The notes beneath the pieces were generated by a model. It had not been told where the DNA came from. It was given only the letters and a program-made list of their open reading frames with translations, and ran no database searches. Positions 8,382 to 18,367 of a stretch of DNA of 64,000 nt are shown piece after piece (position 1 is the first letter of the stretch; each line of letters opens with the position of its first letter). The DNA is taken from assembly GCA_022822545.1 (NCBI GenBank), contig JAJEBE010000027.1:62001-126000 (forward strand). Direction: 5' to 3'. Position numbers and translations under genes: made by a program. Source of the DNA: Anaerolineae bacterium. Lineage in GTDB: Bacteria > Chloroflexota > Anaerolineae > Aggregatilineales > Phototrophicaceae.

Positions 8382-10610
8382 CTAGCCTCCCCAGCCGGTC
8401 GAGAAGACGAGTTCGCCTTCTTCTTCGGCGCTGCGCTTGGGCACGCGCCAGAGGAAGCGAATGATCTGGTCGGCCGCGACGAACATGATGATCAGCGCTT
8501 GCACGATTTTGACCAGGTCGATGGAGATATCGGCGCGGATCTGCATCAGCGCCGCGCCACTGAGCAAGCCGCCCCAGAGCAAGCCGGCCCAGACCATGCC
8601 TTTGGGATTGTTGCGGGCCAGCAAAGCGACCGCGATGGCGTCAAAGCCGACGCCGGCGAAGAAGCGCGGGTGCATGACGTGTTCGACGCCGCTGATCTCG
8701 ATGGCGCCGGCCAGACCGGCCAACATGCCGCTGAGCGCCATCGCCAGCACGATATTGCGCGGCACGCTCATGCCGGCGTATTTGGCCGCGTTCTGGTTCG
8801 CGCCGACCGTCCGCAGCTCGAAGCCGAGCGTCGTGCGCGTCAGGAACCAGTCCGTCAGCCAGACCGCCGCGATCATCAGCCAGAAGCCGAAATGCAGTTT
8901 TGACTGGTCGCCGACGGCGATCAAGACCAGGAAGAGTTGCAGCGCCGCCATGACGCCGGCCCAGATGAGGCCGCTGCGCCGCGCGGCTTGGGGATTATCG
9001 CGCCGTTCGGGCAAGTAATTGAGCAGAAAGGCGACGACGGCCACCGCCACCATCATCAGAACCAGGGCGAGCGGCGTCGCGATCGTATCCATCGTCGGCA
9101 GCATGGCGGCCGGCAGGATCACGGGTGTCTTGGGCACGCTGGCGTTGACATCGCCGATGATGACCGGATCTACCGATTTGATCAGCCAGTCGACGATGAG
9201 AATGGCGATGAAGTTGAGCATGATGGTCGTGATGACTTCGTGGGCGCCGGTGTATGCCTTGAGCGCGCCGGGCAATGCGCCCCAAAGGAAGCCGCCTAAT
9301 ATGCCAAAGAGCAGCACCGCCGGCAGCAAGATCAGGGGCGATGTCGCCGGCGAGGCGAATGCGCCCAGCGCCGCCACCGCGATCGCGCCGGCATAGAGTT
9401 GCCCTTCCGCGCCGATGTTGAACAAGCCGGCTTTGAAGCCCAGCCCGACCGCCAGACCGGCGATGATAAAAGGAATGGCGCGGACGATGGTCTTCTCCAG
9501 ATTTGAGGGGATAAAGAGCAAGACCCGATTGCCCAGGCGCAAGAAGAGCACTTCCAGATCTTGTTCATTTTTTAAGATGCCGAAGGTCACATCGCCCAGG
9601 TCATCGGCGTTGAGGACGCGATTGCCGGGCCGCCGAATGACCAGATGCTGCTGCAGGGCCGCATCCAGTTGATCATCCAGCGCGGCGTTCACCGAAGCGC
9701 CCGTCAGGTATTCCGATTCGTACATGCGGCCGACGATGCGGAATTGCGCGCCCAGGGCCGCCGGGTCGCCGATGCCCAGGGCGTCCAACGTCGCCAGCGT
9801 CTCAATCGCCTCTTCGACATCGCCGAAGTCGGCCGCGACGATGGCTTCCAGCATGTCGGCGTCTTCGCCGTCCGGCGCGATGCCGAGACGGTCCAATTGC
9901 GCCAGGGCTATGTGGCTGCGCTGGAGGGAGACCTGCCCGTATTCGTCGATCAAAGCCAGCCCGGCGCGGGCTTCGGCAAGCTCTGTCGCCGACATCTCCG
10001 CGAGAGCCGGATAGAGGGCGCTCGCTTGCGTCAGCGCATCACCGCTCAAGTTCCCGGCGTTCAGCACGATTTCCGCCAGGTCGCGGACATCGGACCGACG
10101 CAGATCTGACAGGTCAGCGAGCAGGGGCTCAAGCCCGCGCAAGGTCTCCGCGCCTACCTCGGCGATGGTCTCCAGCCGCTCGCTGATGGCGACCGCCGAG
10201 TCTTCGTCGATGGCGTAGCGGGCGAAGAACTCGCCGTAGAGCCGCGTCTCTTCCTTGCCGACTTCGAGGATTCGCTCAAAGGGGCGGGCTTGCCGCGACA
10301 AGCTGCGCCGGGTGGTGATATTGTTGCTGCCGGCGTAGGCGCGCATCTCGCCGAAGTCATCGACGCCGGCGACCTCGTTGATCGTCAAACCGGTGATGGA
10401 TTCGACCAGCGCCACATAAGCCATTGAGGAGACGCGCAGGCCTTCTTGGATATCCGGCTGCAGGGCGTTGTCGCTGACCGTGATTGTGATTAGGGGGATG
10501 CCGACCAGAAAAGCGGTGATCACGGCGAAGACCGGCACCAGACGCGGCGAGACGCGCAGCCAGAAACCGATGAAGCCGCGCGGCTGCCTCCGTTCCCTTT
10601 GCTCGCTCAT
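8382..10610 (-). CDS. ABC transporter permease, nucleoside/BMP type (NupP/YufP-like), with about 280-residue extracytoplasmic insertion
   Basis: 742 residues, about twice the usual length. A first membrane segment (about 22-45) leads into a long hydrophilic, alanine- and acid-rich, apparently helical region (about 50-365). The standard core then follows, beginning [30 protein letters not shown] (about 379-408), with the family signature [10 protein letters not shown]. In ordinary members only about 50 residues separate the first segment from this core. By topology the extra region would face the outside and could meet the double-domain binding protein encoded in the same operon, which is inference. 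The start codon overlaps the ATPase gene (ATGA). Confidence 0.88.
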   Translation of the reverse strand: MSEQRERRQPRGFIGFWLRVSPRLVPVFAVITAFLVGIPLITITVSDNALQPDIQEGLRVSSMAYVALVESITGLTINEVAGVDDFGEMRAYAGSNNITTRRSLSRQARPFERILEVGKEETRLYGEFFARYAIDEDSAVAISERLETIAEVGAETLRGLEPLLADLSDLRRSDVRDLAEIVLNAGNLSGDALTQASALYPALAEMSATELAEARAGLALIDEYGQVSLQRSHIALAQLDRLGIAPDGEDADMLEAIVAADFGDVEEAIETLATLDALGIGDPAALGAQFRIVGRMYESEYLTGASVNAALDDQLDAALQQHLVIRRPGNRVLNADDLGDVTFGILKNEQDLEVLFLRLGNRVLLFIPSNLEKTIVRAIPFIIAGLAVGLGFKAGLFNIGAEGQLYAGAIAVAALGAFASPATSPLILLPAVLLFGILGGFLWGALPGALKAYTGAHEVITTIMLNFIAILIVDWLIKSVDPVIIGDVNASVPKTPVILPAAMLPTMDTIATPLALVLMMVAVAVVAFLLNYLPERRDNPQAARRSGLIWAGVMAALQLFLVLIAVGDQSKLHFGFWLMIAAVWLTDWFLTRTTLGFELRTVGANQNAAKYAGMSVPRNIVLAMALSGMLAGLAGAIEISGVEHVMHPRFFAGVGFDAIAVALLARNNPKGMVWAGLLWGGLLSGAALMQIRADISIDLVKIVQALIIMFVAADQIIRFLWRVPKRSAEEEGELVFSTGWGG

Positions 10611-12145
10611 GCCGCGCCGCCTTGCGCTGCCTCGCGCACACCCGCCATCCGCAAGCCGACGGTATCGCGATCGGCCTCTTCGATCGGCAAGATGTCGATA
10701 ATCTCGCCTTCGAACATTACCGCCACGCGGTCAGCCAAGCTCAATACCTCGTCCAATTCGGATGAGACCAGCAGAACGCCGTCGCCTTCGTCGCGCATGC
10801 GAATGATCTGCTTATGGATAAATTCGATTGAACCCACATCTAGCCCGCGGGTCGGCTGGGAGGCGATGAGCAGTTCGGTATCGCGCGAGAACTCCCGCGC
10901 CACGATCACCTTCTGCTGGTTGCCGCCGGAAAGCTCGCCGGCGATATTGTTGATGATTGGCGGGCGCACATCGTATTGGCCCACCAACTCGCGGGCGTTT
11001 TCGGCGATGGCGCGGTCGTCCACCACAATCGAGTTGGAAAAAGCATCTTGATAATAGGTGCAGAGCACGAGGTTGTGCATCACGCTGAAGCTCGCCACCA
11101 AGCCATCGCGCTGCCGGTCTTCCGGCACATGTCCGACGCCGCACTCGGTGACTTTACGCGGCGAGGCATTGGTCATATCCTGCCCCTTAATGAAGAAGCG
11201 TCCGCTTGCGACCGGACGCATCCCTGTCAGCGCCTCGACCAACTCGGTCTGGCCGTTTCCCTGTACGCCGGCGATGCCGAGGATCTCGCCGCGCTGCAAG
11301 CTGAAGCTGACGCCTTCCACCGCTGGCAAGCCGCGGTCATCGTGCACGGTGAGATTTACGATATTGAGGATTTCGTCGCCGGGCTGGGCGTCGGCCTTCT
11401 CTACCTCGAGGATGACATCGCGCCCGACCATGAGCGAGGCCAGCGATTGCTCGGTGGATTCTTTTGGGTCGGCATGGCCGGCGACCGCGCCCCGCCGCAG
11501 GACCACTACCTCATCGCATATCTCCAGAATTTCTTTGAGTTTGTGGCTGATGAAGATGATGCTGACGCCTTTGTCCAGCAAGGTGCGCATGATCTTGAAG
11601 AGGCCGCGCGTCTCCTGCGGCGTCAAGACCGCGGTCGGCTCATCGAGGATGAGGATATCGGCGTGGCGGTAAAGGGCTTTGATGATCTCCACGCGCTGCT
11701 GAATGCCCACCGGCAGGTCGGAAATCAGAGCGTCGGGATCGACATCCAGGCCGTATTCGCGGGATAACTCTTGAATTTCTCGCCGCGCCCGGTCCCGCCG
11801 CAGGAAGGGCCCGCTGACGCTCTCGTTGCCGAGCATGACGTTTTCGGTGACGGTCAAGACATCGACCAGTTGGAAATGCTGATGCACCATGCCGATGCCG
11901 TGTTCGATAGCATCCTTGGAACCGGAGATTTCCACCGGCTGCCCGCCCACGAAGATCTCGCCTTCGTCCGGTTTGTAGAGCCCGTAGATCAGATTCATCA
12001 GTGTGGATTTGCCGGCGCCGTTTTCGCCCAGCAAGCCGAGGACTTGTCCCTTGCGCAAGGTCAGGTTGATGTTGTCGTTGGCGAGCACGCCGGGGAAGCG
12101 TTTGGTGATGCCGCGGACTTCGAGCACGGGCGGGGCGGTGGTCAT
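10607..12145 (-). CDS. ABC transporter ATP-binding protein, double-cassette nucleoside/sugar type (NupO/RbsA-like)
   Basis: 512 residues with two ABC cassettes. The first has Walker [13 protein letters not shown] (about 36-47), the signature-region sequence [11 protein letters not shown] and Walker [13 protein letters not shown]. The second has [12 protein letters not shown] in the degenerate Walker A place, the signature LSGGNQQK (about 407-414) and [12 protein letters not shown]. This tandem arrangement is standard for BMP-type nucleoside importers and for RbsA/MglA. It is the first gene of the reverse operon ATPase-permease-permease, with the binding protein further downstream. A -10 hexamer candidate lies on the reverse strand at 12183-12178, and AAAGG precedes the ATG. 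Confidence 0.92.
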   Translation of the reverse strand: MTTAPPVLEVRGITKRFPGVLANDNINLTLRKGQVLGLLGENGAGKSTLMNLIYGLYKPDEGEIFVGGQPVEISGSKDAIEHGIGMVHQHFQLVDVLTVTENVMLGNESVSGPFLRRDRARREIQELSREYGLDVDPDALISDLPVGIQQRVEIIKALYRHADILILDEPTAVLTPQETRGLFKIMRTLLDKGVSIIFISHKLKEILEICDEVVVLRRGAVAGHADPKESTEQSLASLMVGRDVILEVEKADAQPGDEILNIVNLTVHDDRGLPAVEGVSFSLQRGEILGIAGVQGNGQTELVEALTGMRPVASGRFFIKGQDMTNASPRKVTECGVGHVPEDRQRDGLVASFSVMHNLVLCTYYQDAFSNSIVVDDRAIAENARELVGQYDVRPPIINNIAGELSGGNQQKVIVAREFSRDTELLIASQPTRGLDVGSIEFIHKQIIRMRDEGDGVLLVSSELDEVLSLADRVAVMFEGEIIDILPIEEADRDTVGLRMAGVREAAQGGAA

Positions 12146-12177
12146 GGCTGAGCCTTTTGCTGACGCGCTTACAGATG

Positions 12178-12183
12178 ATTATA
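12178..12183 (-). promoter_or_regulatory. -10 hexamer candidate for the nucleoside ABC operon
   Basis: Reading the reverse strand, a perfect TATAAT sits 33 bases before the ATPase start codon, in a context GCGC-TATAAT-CATC. The -35 region is poor: TTGCGT lies 19 bases upstream. The assignment rests on the -10 match and position only. Confidence 0.4.
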
Positions 12184-12276
12184 GCGCGGAATAGGAGAAA
12201 TGACGCAAATGTGTGTAGGGGACGCGCCGATCAGGATGCTGCCAGTTGGCTGGAGTTGTGTAGCAGGCGTTCCGAT

Positions 12277-12510
12277 TCACTCGAACAATTCGCGTGGCAA
12301 GGTCGACTGACGGATGATGGAAGCCAAGGTGCCGCGCTTCAATTCCTTATGATTTGGCACGATCACCGTTACAGTCGTATTGTCGCCAGAAATCTAGAGA
12401 ATCTTCTTCCGCATCACAATGTGGCTGCCGCGTTGCCGGACTTCTTCAAATCCGTTTACGGTGAGGATTCTACACACCTCACGACCAGACAGACTGCGTC
12501 GCCTAGGCAC
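12277..12510 (-). pseudogene. hicA: HicA-type mRNA interferase toxin interrupted by an amber codon
   Basis: The reverse frame from GTG 12510 to TGA 12279-12277 encodes 77 residues in HicA order: LSGREVCRILTVNGFEEVRQ, then GSHIVMRK with the catalytic His of this small double-stranded-RNA-binding fold, then VTVIVPNHKELKRGTLASII and QSTLPRELFE. Codon 39 (12396-12394) is TAG, just after MRKKIL, and the frame is intact on both sides. The likely reading is a recently inactivated toxin gene, although a sequence error is possible. It overlaps the end of hicB by 8 bases, the usual tight hicBA coupling. Confidence 0.75.
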
Positions 12511-12721
12511 GATTGAGACTCAGCTTATCGATTCGTCCGCGTCTATCGAGCCGGGCTTGCACCTCGGTTGGCGACGCGTATTCCAGGAAGAGGGAAACCG
12601 CTTCCTTTATATTATCGATGGCTTCCTTGCGTGTGCTTCCCTGGCTGGCGATGTCGTATTCAAGACAGTGCGACAGGTAGGTATCTTCATCTTGCGTGGT
12701 GATGACAGTGATTGTTTCCAT
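12503..12721 (-). CDS. hicB: HicB-family antitoxin
   Basis: 72 residues. METITVITTQDEDTYLSHCLEYDIASQGSTRKEAIDNIKEAV is the partial RNase H-like HicB fold, in which a short beta hairpin is followed by the SQGxTxxEAxxNixEA helix. There is no DNA-binding helix-turn-helix extension, as in short HicB forms. A GGAGGT ribosome site precedes the ATG. It would bind and neutralise HicA, whose gene follows directly but carries an internal stop, so this may be an orphaned antitoxin. Confidence 0.85.
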   Translation of the reverse strand: METITVITTQDEDTYLSHCLEYDIASQGSTRKEAIDNIKEAVSLFLEYASPTEVQARLDRRGRIDKLSLNRA

Positions 12722-12770
12722 CCCGCACCTCCAATCCTAGCTGCGAATAACGCAATTCCTCTGTGCTGGC

Positions 12771-12796
12771 GGGCGACTCACAGAGTCGCCCCTACA
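12771..12796. repeat. TGTAGGGGCGAC-type palindromic repeat
   Basis: GGGCGACTC-ACA-GAGTCGCCCCTACA, an inverted repeat with a 3-base loop, lies between hicB and acs. Further copies with the same arms occur at 6969, 7013, 23072, 27993, 28855, 28892, 30838, 32039 and 55951. It is followed at 12801-12820 by CTCTGTG...CTCTGTGGTG, a second repeat type. Confidence 0.8.
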
Positions 12797-12821
12797 TTAT
12801 CTCTGTGTCCTCTGTGGTGAA

Positions 12822-14729
12822 TCAATCCTCCAGCGTGCTCAAATCTCCCAACGGCTGACCGAGAGCCTTCGCCTTCAGCACCCGCCGCATGATCTTGCCG
12901 CTGCGTGTCTTGGGCAAATTGTCCACAAACTCGATCTCCGCCGGCACCGCGATCGGACCGACCTCATGCCGCACATGGGCCTTCAATTCCGTCTCCAGCG
13001 CCTCCGATCCATCGACGCCCTCGACCAGAATGCAGTAGGCGAAGATCTTGTTGCCGCGCAATTCGTCCGGCACGCCGATCACGGCGGACTCCGCCACCGC
13101 GCTGTGGCTGACCAGGCCCGACTCGACTTCCGCCGTGCCCAGCCGGTAGCCGCTCACTTTCAGCACATCGTCATTGCGGCCGATGACCCAGAGGTAGCCG
13201 TCTTCATCGCGCCGGGCCGTATCACCGGCCAGGTACCAGCCCTGCGCTTGATACTTCTCCCAATACTGGCTGATGAAGCGCTCGTCATCGCCGTAGACCG
13301 TGCGGATCATGCTGGGCCAGGGACCCTTGATGACCAGGTTGCCGTCTTCGTTGGTGGCCACCGGCGCGCCGTCGTCGTCAACGATATCGACCTCGATGCC
13401 GGGGAAGGGGCGGGTGGCGCTGCCCGGCTTCAAGCCCACCGATGGCAGCGGCGTGATCATGAAGCCGCCGGTCTCCGTCTGCCACCAGGTGTCGATGATG
13501 GGACACTGCTCCGCCCCGATGACGCGGTGATACCAGCGCCAGGCTTCCGGGTTGATCGGCTCGCCGACCGAGCCCAGCAAGCGCAGGCTGCTCAAGTCGT
13601 GACGGGCGGGCCAAGCCTCGCCGAAGCGCATCAAGCCGCGGATGGCCGTCGGCGCCGTGTACAGAATCGTGACGCCATAATTGGCCACGATCTGCCACCA
13701 GCGGTCGGGGTAGGGGTAAGTCGGCGCGCCTTCATAGATGATGCTGGTCGCGCCCAGGATCAACGGCGCGTAGACGATATAACTGTGGCCGGTGATCCAG
13801 CCGGGGTCAGCCGCGCACCACCAACGGTCGTCTTCTTTGAGGTCGAATGCCCAGGCCAGCGTGGTCGAGGTGTAGACCTGGTAGCCGCCATGCGTATGAA
13901 GCACGCCCTTGGGCTTGCCAGTTGTGCCGCTGGTGTAGAGGATGAAAAGCGGATCTTCCGCATCCATCACCTCGGTTTCGGCTTTTGGGCTAGCAATCGG
14001 CAGCGCCATCAGATCGTGATACCAGTAATCCCGCCCTTGCTCCATGTGGATGTCCTGGCCGGTGCGTTTGACGACGATGATCGTCTCCACCACGGGCGAA
14101 CGCTGCGCCGCCTCGTCGACTGTCTCTTTCAGCGGGACGATCTTGCCGCGCAGCCAGGCGCCATCGCAGGTGATGAGCACGCGGCTCTGGGCGTCTTCGA
14201 TGCGGCTGGCCAAGGCCTGCTCGGAGAAGCCGCCGTAGACGACGCTGTGGGGCGCGCCGATCTTGGCGCAAGCCAGCATGGCGATGGCGATCTCCGGCAC
14301 GCGGCCCATATAAATGGTGACGCGGTCGCCTTTCTTCACGCCCATGCTCCGCAGCACATTGGCGAACTTGTTGGTCTCTTGCCAGAGCCGCCAATAGGAC
14401 ATGGTGACCACCTCGCCCTTTTCGCCTTCCCAGATGATCGCCAGCTTGTTGCGCCGCCAGGTCTTCACGTGCCGGTCGAGGGCGTTGAGGACCATATTGG
14501 TCTTGCCGCCGACGAACCACTTGTAAAAGGGTTTGTTGCTGTCATCCAGGACCTTGTCCCACTTCTGATACCACTCGAGCTCTTCCGCGCGCTTCGCCCA
14601 GAAGGCTTCCGGATCCTGCCGCGCGAGGTCGTAGACCGCGTCATAATCCGGCACGTTGGCCCCCTGCACGATCTCCGCGGGCGGGTGATACCATTCGCTG
14701 GTTGGCGGGGTGAATGCTTGTTCAGCCAT
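12822..14729 (-). CDS. acsA: acetyl-coenzyme A synthetase (AMP-forming)
   Basis: 635 residues, close to the usual 650. It makes acetyl-CoA from acetate, ATP and CoA by way of acetyl-AMP in the cytoplasm. The ATP-binding loop [11 protein letters not shown] (near residue 260), the [10 protein letters not shown] adenylate motif, the hinge region [21 protein letters not shown] and the C-terminal [11 protein letters not shown] with its catalytic, acetylation-prone lysine are all present, and so is the [16 protein letters not shown] segment typical of true Acs. It stands alone, divergent from the carbonic anhydrase gene. Confidence 0.95.
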   Translation of the reverse strand: MAEQAFTPPTSEWYHPPAEIVQGANVPDYDAVYDLARQDPEAFWAKRAEELEWYQKWDKVLDDSNKPFYKWFVGGKTNMVLNALDRHVKTWRRNKLAIIWEGEKGEVVTMSYWRLWQETNKFANVLRSMGVKKGDRVTIYMGRVPEIAIAMLACAKIGAPHSVVYGGFSEQALASRIEDAQSRVLITCDGAWLRGKIVPLKETVDEAAQRSPVVETIIVVKRTGQDIHMEQGRDYWYHDLMALPIASPKAETEVMDAEDPLFILYTSGTTGKPKGVLHTHGGYQVYTSTTLAWAFDLKEDDRWWCAADPGWITGHSYIVYAPLILGATSIIYEGAPTYPYPDRWWQIVANYGVTILYTAPTAIRGLMRFGEAWPARHDLSSLRLLGSVGEPINPEAWRWYHRVIGAEQCPIIDTWWQTETGGFMITPLPSVGLKPGSATRPFPGIEVDIVDDDGAPVATNEDGNLVIKGPWPSMIRTVYGDDERFISQYWEKYQAQGWYLAGDTARRDEDGYLWVIGRNDDVLKVSGYRLGTAEVESGLVSHSAVAESAVIGVPDELRGNKIFAYCILVEGVDGSEALETELKAHVRHEVGPIAVPAEIEFVDNLPKTRSGKIMRRVLKAKALGQPLGDLSTLED

Positions 14730-14937
14730 GGAAAACTCCTTCAGTTCGAATCATACTCCGGCGTCGGGGAACGCCTGCGTCCTTGCATCGTCTCATTATA
14801 GACGATAGGCGCCCCAAGTCGAAACCCGCGCAAAATTCTTATCGCGCCCGCCGCCTGCGGCAGGGTTTCCGCTGGCGGACTCCGGCGGGAATGGTCTACA
14901 ATAAACCCGTTGAATTGGCGGAATATGGGAGTAGACT

Positions 14938-15708
14938 GTGAAACTCGCGCGCTCAATCGTTATATTCGCGACCTTGCCATTGGTCGCCACACTGGGCGGA
15001 TTGCTGATGATTGTCTTTGCTGACGAGACCCAATGGGGCTACGACGGGGATCAGGGACCGCAGCGCTGGAGCGCGCTCGCGCCCGAGTACCTCCTCTGCG
15101 GCGAAGGCAAGGCGCAATCGCCTATCGACATCCGCGACGCGGTCGATGTCGACCTGGTCGCTATCGAATTCCACTACGGCGAAACCGCCAATAAGATCTT
15201 CAACAACGGGCATACCATCCAGGTGGATGTTGATCCCGGCAGCCATATCGTCTACAACGGCATCACCTACGATCTGCTGCAATTCCACTTCCATGCGCCC
15301 AGCGAGCACACCATCGACGGCGAGGCGGCGGCGCTGGAGATCCACTTCGTGCACAAAGACCGAAACTCGGCGAGCCTCGCGGTTGTCGGCATTCTGCTCA
15401 GCGAAGGCGACGGCGAGAATGAATCTTATGCCGCCGTCTTCGACCACCTGCCGGCGGATGTCGGCGATCCGGCTCCCCTGGGCGAGCCGATTGACCTCGA
15501 TACCCTCCTGCCCGAGGCGCAGGGCTACTACACCTACCAGGGCTCGCTGACGACGCCGCCCTGCAGCGAGGTGGTGCGCTGGCTGCTGCTTGATAAGCCG
15601 CTTGAACTCTCAACTGAACAAATAGCGGCTTTCACCGCCATCTATGAGGCGAACGCCCGGCCGGTCCAGCCCCTCGGCGAACGCGACCTGCTGCGCGCAA
15701 GCCCTTAA
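14938..15708 (+). CDS. alpha-class carbonic anhydrase, secreted
   Basis: 256 residues with an N-terminal membrane/signal segment (about 6-28). The mature enzyme begins WGYDGDQGPQRWSAL and carries the alpha-class pattern SPIDI (61-65). The zinc ligands are His117 and His119 in QFHFHAPSEH and His136 in EIHFVH, followed by YQGSLTTPPCSEVVRW. It interconverts carbon dioxide and bicarbonate outside the membrane. Cys54 and the Cys of TPPCSE could form the usual disulfide. The start is GTG with GGGAG upstream. Its stop lies 6 bases from the convergent LacI-type gene. Confidence 0.93.
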   Translation: MKLARSIVIFATLPLVATLGGLLMIVFADETQWGYDGDQGPQRWSALAPEYLLCGEGKAQSPIDIRDAVDVDLVAIEFHYGETANKIFNNGHTIQVDVDPGSHIVYNGITYDLLQFHFHAPSEHTIDGEAAALEIHFVHKDRNSASLAVVGILLSEGDGENESYAAVFDHLPADVGDPAPLGEPIDLDTLLPEAQGYYTYQGSLTTPPCSEVVRWLLLDKPLELSTEQIAAFTAIYEANARPVQPLGERDLLRASP

Positions 15709-15714
15709 TCAGCT

Positions 15715-16731
15715 TCAACGCGGCTGGGCGCTGCTATCGCGGATGACGAGTTGGCAGGGCATGACGATATTGATAGGCGCGTGGCGGGGGTTCTTGATGA
15801 TTTGATGCAGCCGCTGCATGGCGATATGTCCCATGGCCAGCCGCTCGCTGGTCACCGTCGTCAGCGCCGGCGCCGGGTAAACGCTGGGCGGCATATCATC
15901 AAAGCCGACGATGCTGATATCCCGCGGCACAGCCAGCCCCGCTTCCTGGATCGCGGGTATGGCGCCCAAAGCGGTGCGATCACTGACCGCGAAGACCGCT
16001 GTCGGCGGCGCATCCAGCGCGAGCAGCGCTTTCATTTCCCGATAACCCTTGTTGGGCAGGCCGCTTGAAAGGGGGCGCTGAACGAGCTCCAAATCAATGC
16101 CGAGGCCAGCATCAATCATGGCGTTGAGGTAGCCATGATAGCGTTCGGTCAGGCTCTTGTATTTTCGCGGTCCTCGGATGACGGCGATGCGGCGATGTCC
16201 CAGTTCGATCAAATGTCGGGTCGCCAGGTAGGCGCCGCGATAATTGTCAACAACGACGCTGTTCAGCGGCTGCAGATCGCTCTGATTGTCCACCGTGACC
16301 AAGGGCATGCCGCTCTTGATGATGAGATGCAGCAGTTGGTCGGTGATATCTCCCCCGCCCAGCGCCAGCAAACCCTCAATCGAATCTTCCGCCACCAGAC
16401 GCGGCAAAACCTCGGCCGGTTCATCGATCACGCTGACCGCGATGCTGTAGCCGAGGCTCTCGGCCTCTCGCTGTATGCCGCTCGTCACATCGGCGTAGAA
16501 CATATCGCCAGTCAGCAGCTTGGGCAGCTTTTCGACCAGGACGCCGATGAAGCCCTTGGATTTCCGCCTGGCTTCCCCGCCGCGCGGCACGTAGCCTAAT
16601 TCATCAATGGCGTCGGCGATTCTGACTTGCGTCTCCACGCCGATGCCGGGACGATTGTTGAGGTACATTGATACGGATGACGGCGAAACGCCGGCCAGCT
16701 TGGCAACGTCTGCAATGGTAGGTCGCGCCAT
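15715..16731 (-). CDS. LacI-family transcriptional regulator of the adjacent sugar ABC operon
   Basis: 338 residues from the ATG at 16731, which has GGAG five bases ahead. An upstream in-frame ATG at 16740 is less well placed. The LacI helix-turn-helix is [28 protein letters not shown] (residues 2-29), and the hinge and sugar-binding core follow ([42 protein letters not shown]). It diverges from the ABC operon at 16956. The 225-bp gap holds several TTTACTAAA sites, one of them inside the operon promoter, so repression of both directions is likely. The effector is presumably the transported sugar. Confidence 0.93.
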   Translation of the reverse strand: MARPTIADVAKLAGVSPSSVSMYLNNRPGIGVETQVRIADAIDELGYVPRGGEARRKSKGFIGVLVEKLPKLLTGDMFYADVTSGIQREAESLGYSIAVSVIDEPAEVLPRLVAEDSIEGLLALGGGDITDQLLHLIIKSGMPLVTVDNQSDLQPLNSVVVDNYRGAYLATRHLIELGHRRIAVIRGPRKYKSLTERYHGYLNAMIDAGLGIDLELVQRPLSSGLPNKGYREMKALLALDAPPTAVFAVSDRTALGAIPAIQEAGLAVPRDISIVGFDDMPPSVYPAPALTTVTSERLAMGHIAMQRLHQIIKNPRHAPINIVMPCQLVIRDSSAQPR

Positions 16732-16749
16732 GTTCTCCATCTTGCGGAT

Positions 16750-16903
16750 TTTACTAAATATCCGATAAGTTTACTAAAATATAGCTGCTTGCCTATGCGC
16801 AATTCCTCTTCAAAATCATTTTACTGGATTTACTAAAACATTTCAAGTTATTGAGTAAATTATACTAAAATAGCAGGCTAATCTCTTGACTTGTTTTAGT
16901 AAA
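16750..16903. promoter_or_regulatory. cluster of TTTACTAAA operators between the LacI gene and the ABC operon
   Basis: The 9-base odd palindrome TTTACTAAA (TTTAGTAAA on the other strand) occurs exactly at 16750-16758, 16770-16778, 16829-16837 and 16895-16903. Near copies are at 16861-16869 (TATACTAAA) and 16820-16828 (TTTACTGGA). Such symmetry suits a LacI-family dimer. The first two lie just upstream of the regulator's start; the last lies between the -35 and -10 of the operon promoter. Confidence 0.7.
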
Positions 16904-16914
16904 TGGTTTATGCT
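16886..16914 (+). promoter_or_regulatory. promoter of the LacI-controlled sugar ABC operon
   Basis: The -35 box is TTGACT (16886-16891), the spacer is 17 bases and the -10 box is TATGCT (16909-16914). The spacer contains an operator copy (16895-16903), so bound repressor would block polymerase directly. The first gene starts at 16956 with AGGGAG upstream. Confidence 0.7.
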
Positions 16915-16955
16915 CTAAATGCTGGTCAATTAATTTGAGTTAGGGAGATTCAATC

Positions 16956-18281
16956 ATGTCTAAGAGAATTTCACGTCGCGACTTTTTGAGGTACACCGGC
17001 ATGGGCAGCGCCGCCGCCTTTGCCTCCGCCTATGGCATGCCGCTTGGCACGGCCTTGGCGCAGGCGCCTCCGACGGATATCACCGAACATCTTGTCGTCT
17101 ACAACTTCGGCGGCGCCCAGCATCAAGAGGTGTTCGCCAACGCGATCGCCCGTTTCAACGAGGTCTATCCAAACGTCACGGTGGAAGACCTGTACATTCC
17201 GTCTACTGAGGGCTGGGGCGGTTTCACCACCAACATCCTCTTGCGCCTCCGCAGCGGTTTGCAGACGGATGTGATCGCCATCGCCATTGAAGGCGCGCAC
17301 GAACTGATCGCTTCCGGCGCCTTGCTGCCGCTGGATGACTTCATCGCCGCTGAAGAGGCTTTGCAGGAAGTCGAGGCTGACTCTCACCCGGCGCTGGCAG
17401 CCGGCCTCGCCGGGCGGGATGGCAACACTTATTTCATCACCCGTGAATGGAACAACATGATTATCCATTACAACACGGACATGTTTGAAGCGGCTGGCTT
17501 GGGCACGCCCGATCCCATGTGGACCTGGGACGACTTCCTTGAAACCGCTCTAACGCTGACCACGGGCGAAGGCGGCGACAAGGTCTTCGGTTACGTCATC
17601 CCCTTCTTCTTCTTCGGCTTGCAGCCCTGGTTCCACACCAACGGCACCGGCGTTTTGAATGACGACTGGACGCAATCCAACCTGGATGACCCCAAGATGC
17701 TGGAATCGGTGAAGTTCATTCATTCCCTGGTGCATGAACACGGCGTTTCGCCATCGGTTGAGGGCGTCGACATGCTTGGTCTGTTCACATCTGAGCGCGC
17801 CGCCATGACTGCCTTCGGGCGTTGGACCTTCGCCAATTACATCGCCAACGACTTCCGGCAAGTCGATGTAGTCCACTGGCCGCGTAAGGAATCCGGCACG
17901 ACGGTCTTTGGTTCCGGCGGCTGGGCAATCACGAAGAGCGCGCAGAATGTGCCGCTGTCGCTGGAATTGATCAAGGAATTCTCCAGCATCGAAACTGATG
18001 TGGATTCCATCCGCTTCGGCACCTTCATCCCGTCGCGGCGCTCCTCCGCCCTTAGCGAGCAGTTCCTCGCCTTCCCGGATCATGCAAATTACTTCTGGGA
18101 GAGCCTGGACGAAATCAAGCCCGTGCCATCGCCGGCCAACTTCGCCGAAATGGCCGAGATCTTCATGCGGCACATGGGCGACATCATGGCCAACATCGCC
18201 ACGCCGGAACAAGGCTTGGAAGCCGCGCATATCGAACTGACCGGCGCCATGGATCGCCTGGCTGAGCGGCTGTCTTCGTAA
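16956..18281 (+). CDS. sugar ABC transporter substrate-binding protein, Tat-exported (family 1)
   Basis: 441 residues. The start MSKRISRRDFLRYTGMG carries a twin-arginine signal (SRRDFL, residues 6-11), a hydrophobic stretch and ALAQA, so export is folded, by Tat. The body has the family 1 solute-binding pattern, including FNEVYPNVTVEDLY, a central NTDMFEAAGLGTPDPMWTWDDFLE and a late GGWAITKSA. It is the first gene of an operon with two MalF/MalG-type permeases and no ATPase gene, so a shared MsiK/UgpC-like ATPase encoded elsewhere is implied. The GH116 glucosidase downstream suggests a glucoside or oligosaccharide ligand, which is inference. Confidence 0.92.
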   Translation: MSKRISRRDFLRYTGMGSAAAFASAYGMPLGTALAQAPPTDITEHLVVYNFGGAQHQEVFANAIARFNEVYPNVTVEDLYIPSTEGWGGFTTNILLRLRSGLQTDVIAIAIEGAHELIASGALLPLDDFIAAEEALQEVEADSHPALAAGLAGRDGNTYFITREWNNMIIHYNTDMFEAAGLGTPDPMWTWDDFLETALTLTTGEGGDKVFGYVIPFFFFGLQPWFHTNGTGVLNDDWTQSNLDDPKMLESVKFIHSLVHEHGVSPSVEGVDMLGLFTSERAAMTAFGRWTFANYIANDFRQVDVVHWPRKESGTTVFGSGGWAITKSAQNVPLSLELIKEFSSIETDVDSIRFGTFIPSRRSSALSEQFLAFPDHANYFWESLDEIKPVPSPANFAEMAEIFMRHMGDIMANIATPEQGLEAAHIELTGAMDRLAERLSS

Positions 18282-18306
18282 GCTGCCTCGTGGCAAAGTA
18301 CAATAC

Positions 18307-18334
18307 AAGCCTGCAAGAGCGATCTTGCGGGCTT
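18307..18334 (+). promoter_or_regulatory. stem-loop between binding-protein and permease genes
   Basis: AAGCCTGCAAGA-gcga-TCTTGCGGGCTT forms a near-perfect 12-bp hairpin in the 86-base gap. No T-run follows, so it is more likely an mRNA-stabilising or processing hairpin favouring the binding protein than a full terminator. Confidence 0.6.
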
Positions 18335-18367
18335 CCCTTGCCATGAACCATAGGAAGACATAGGCTC

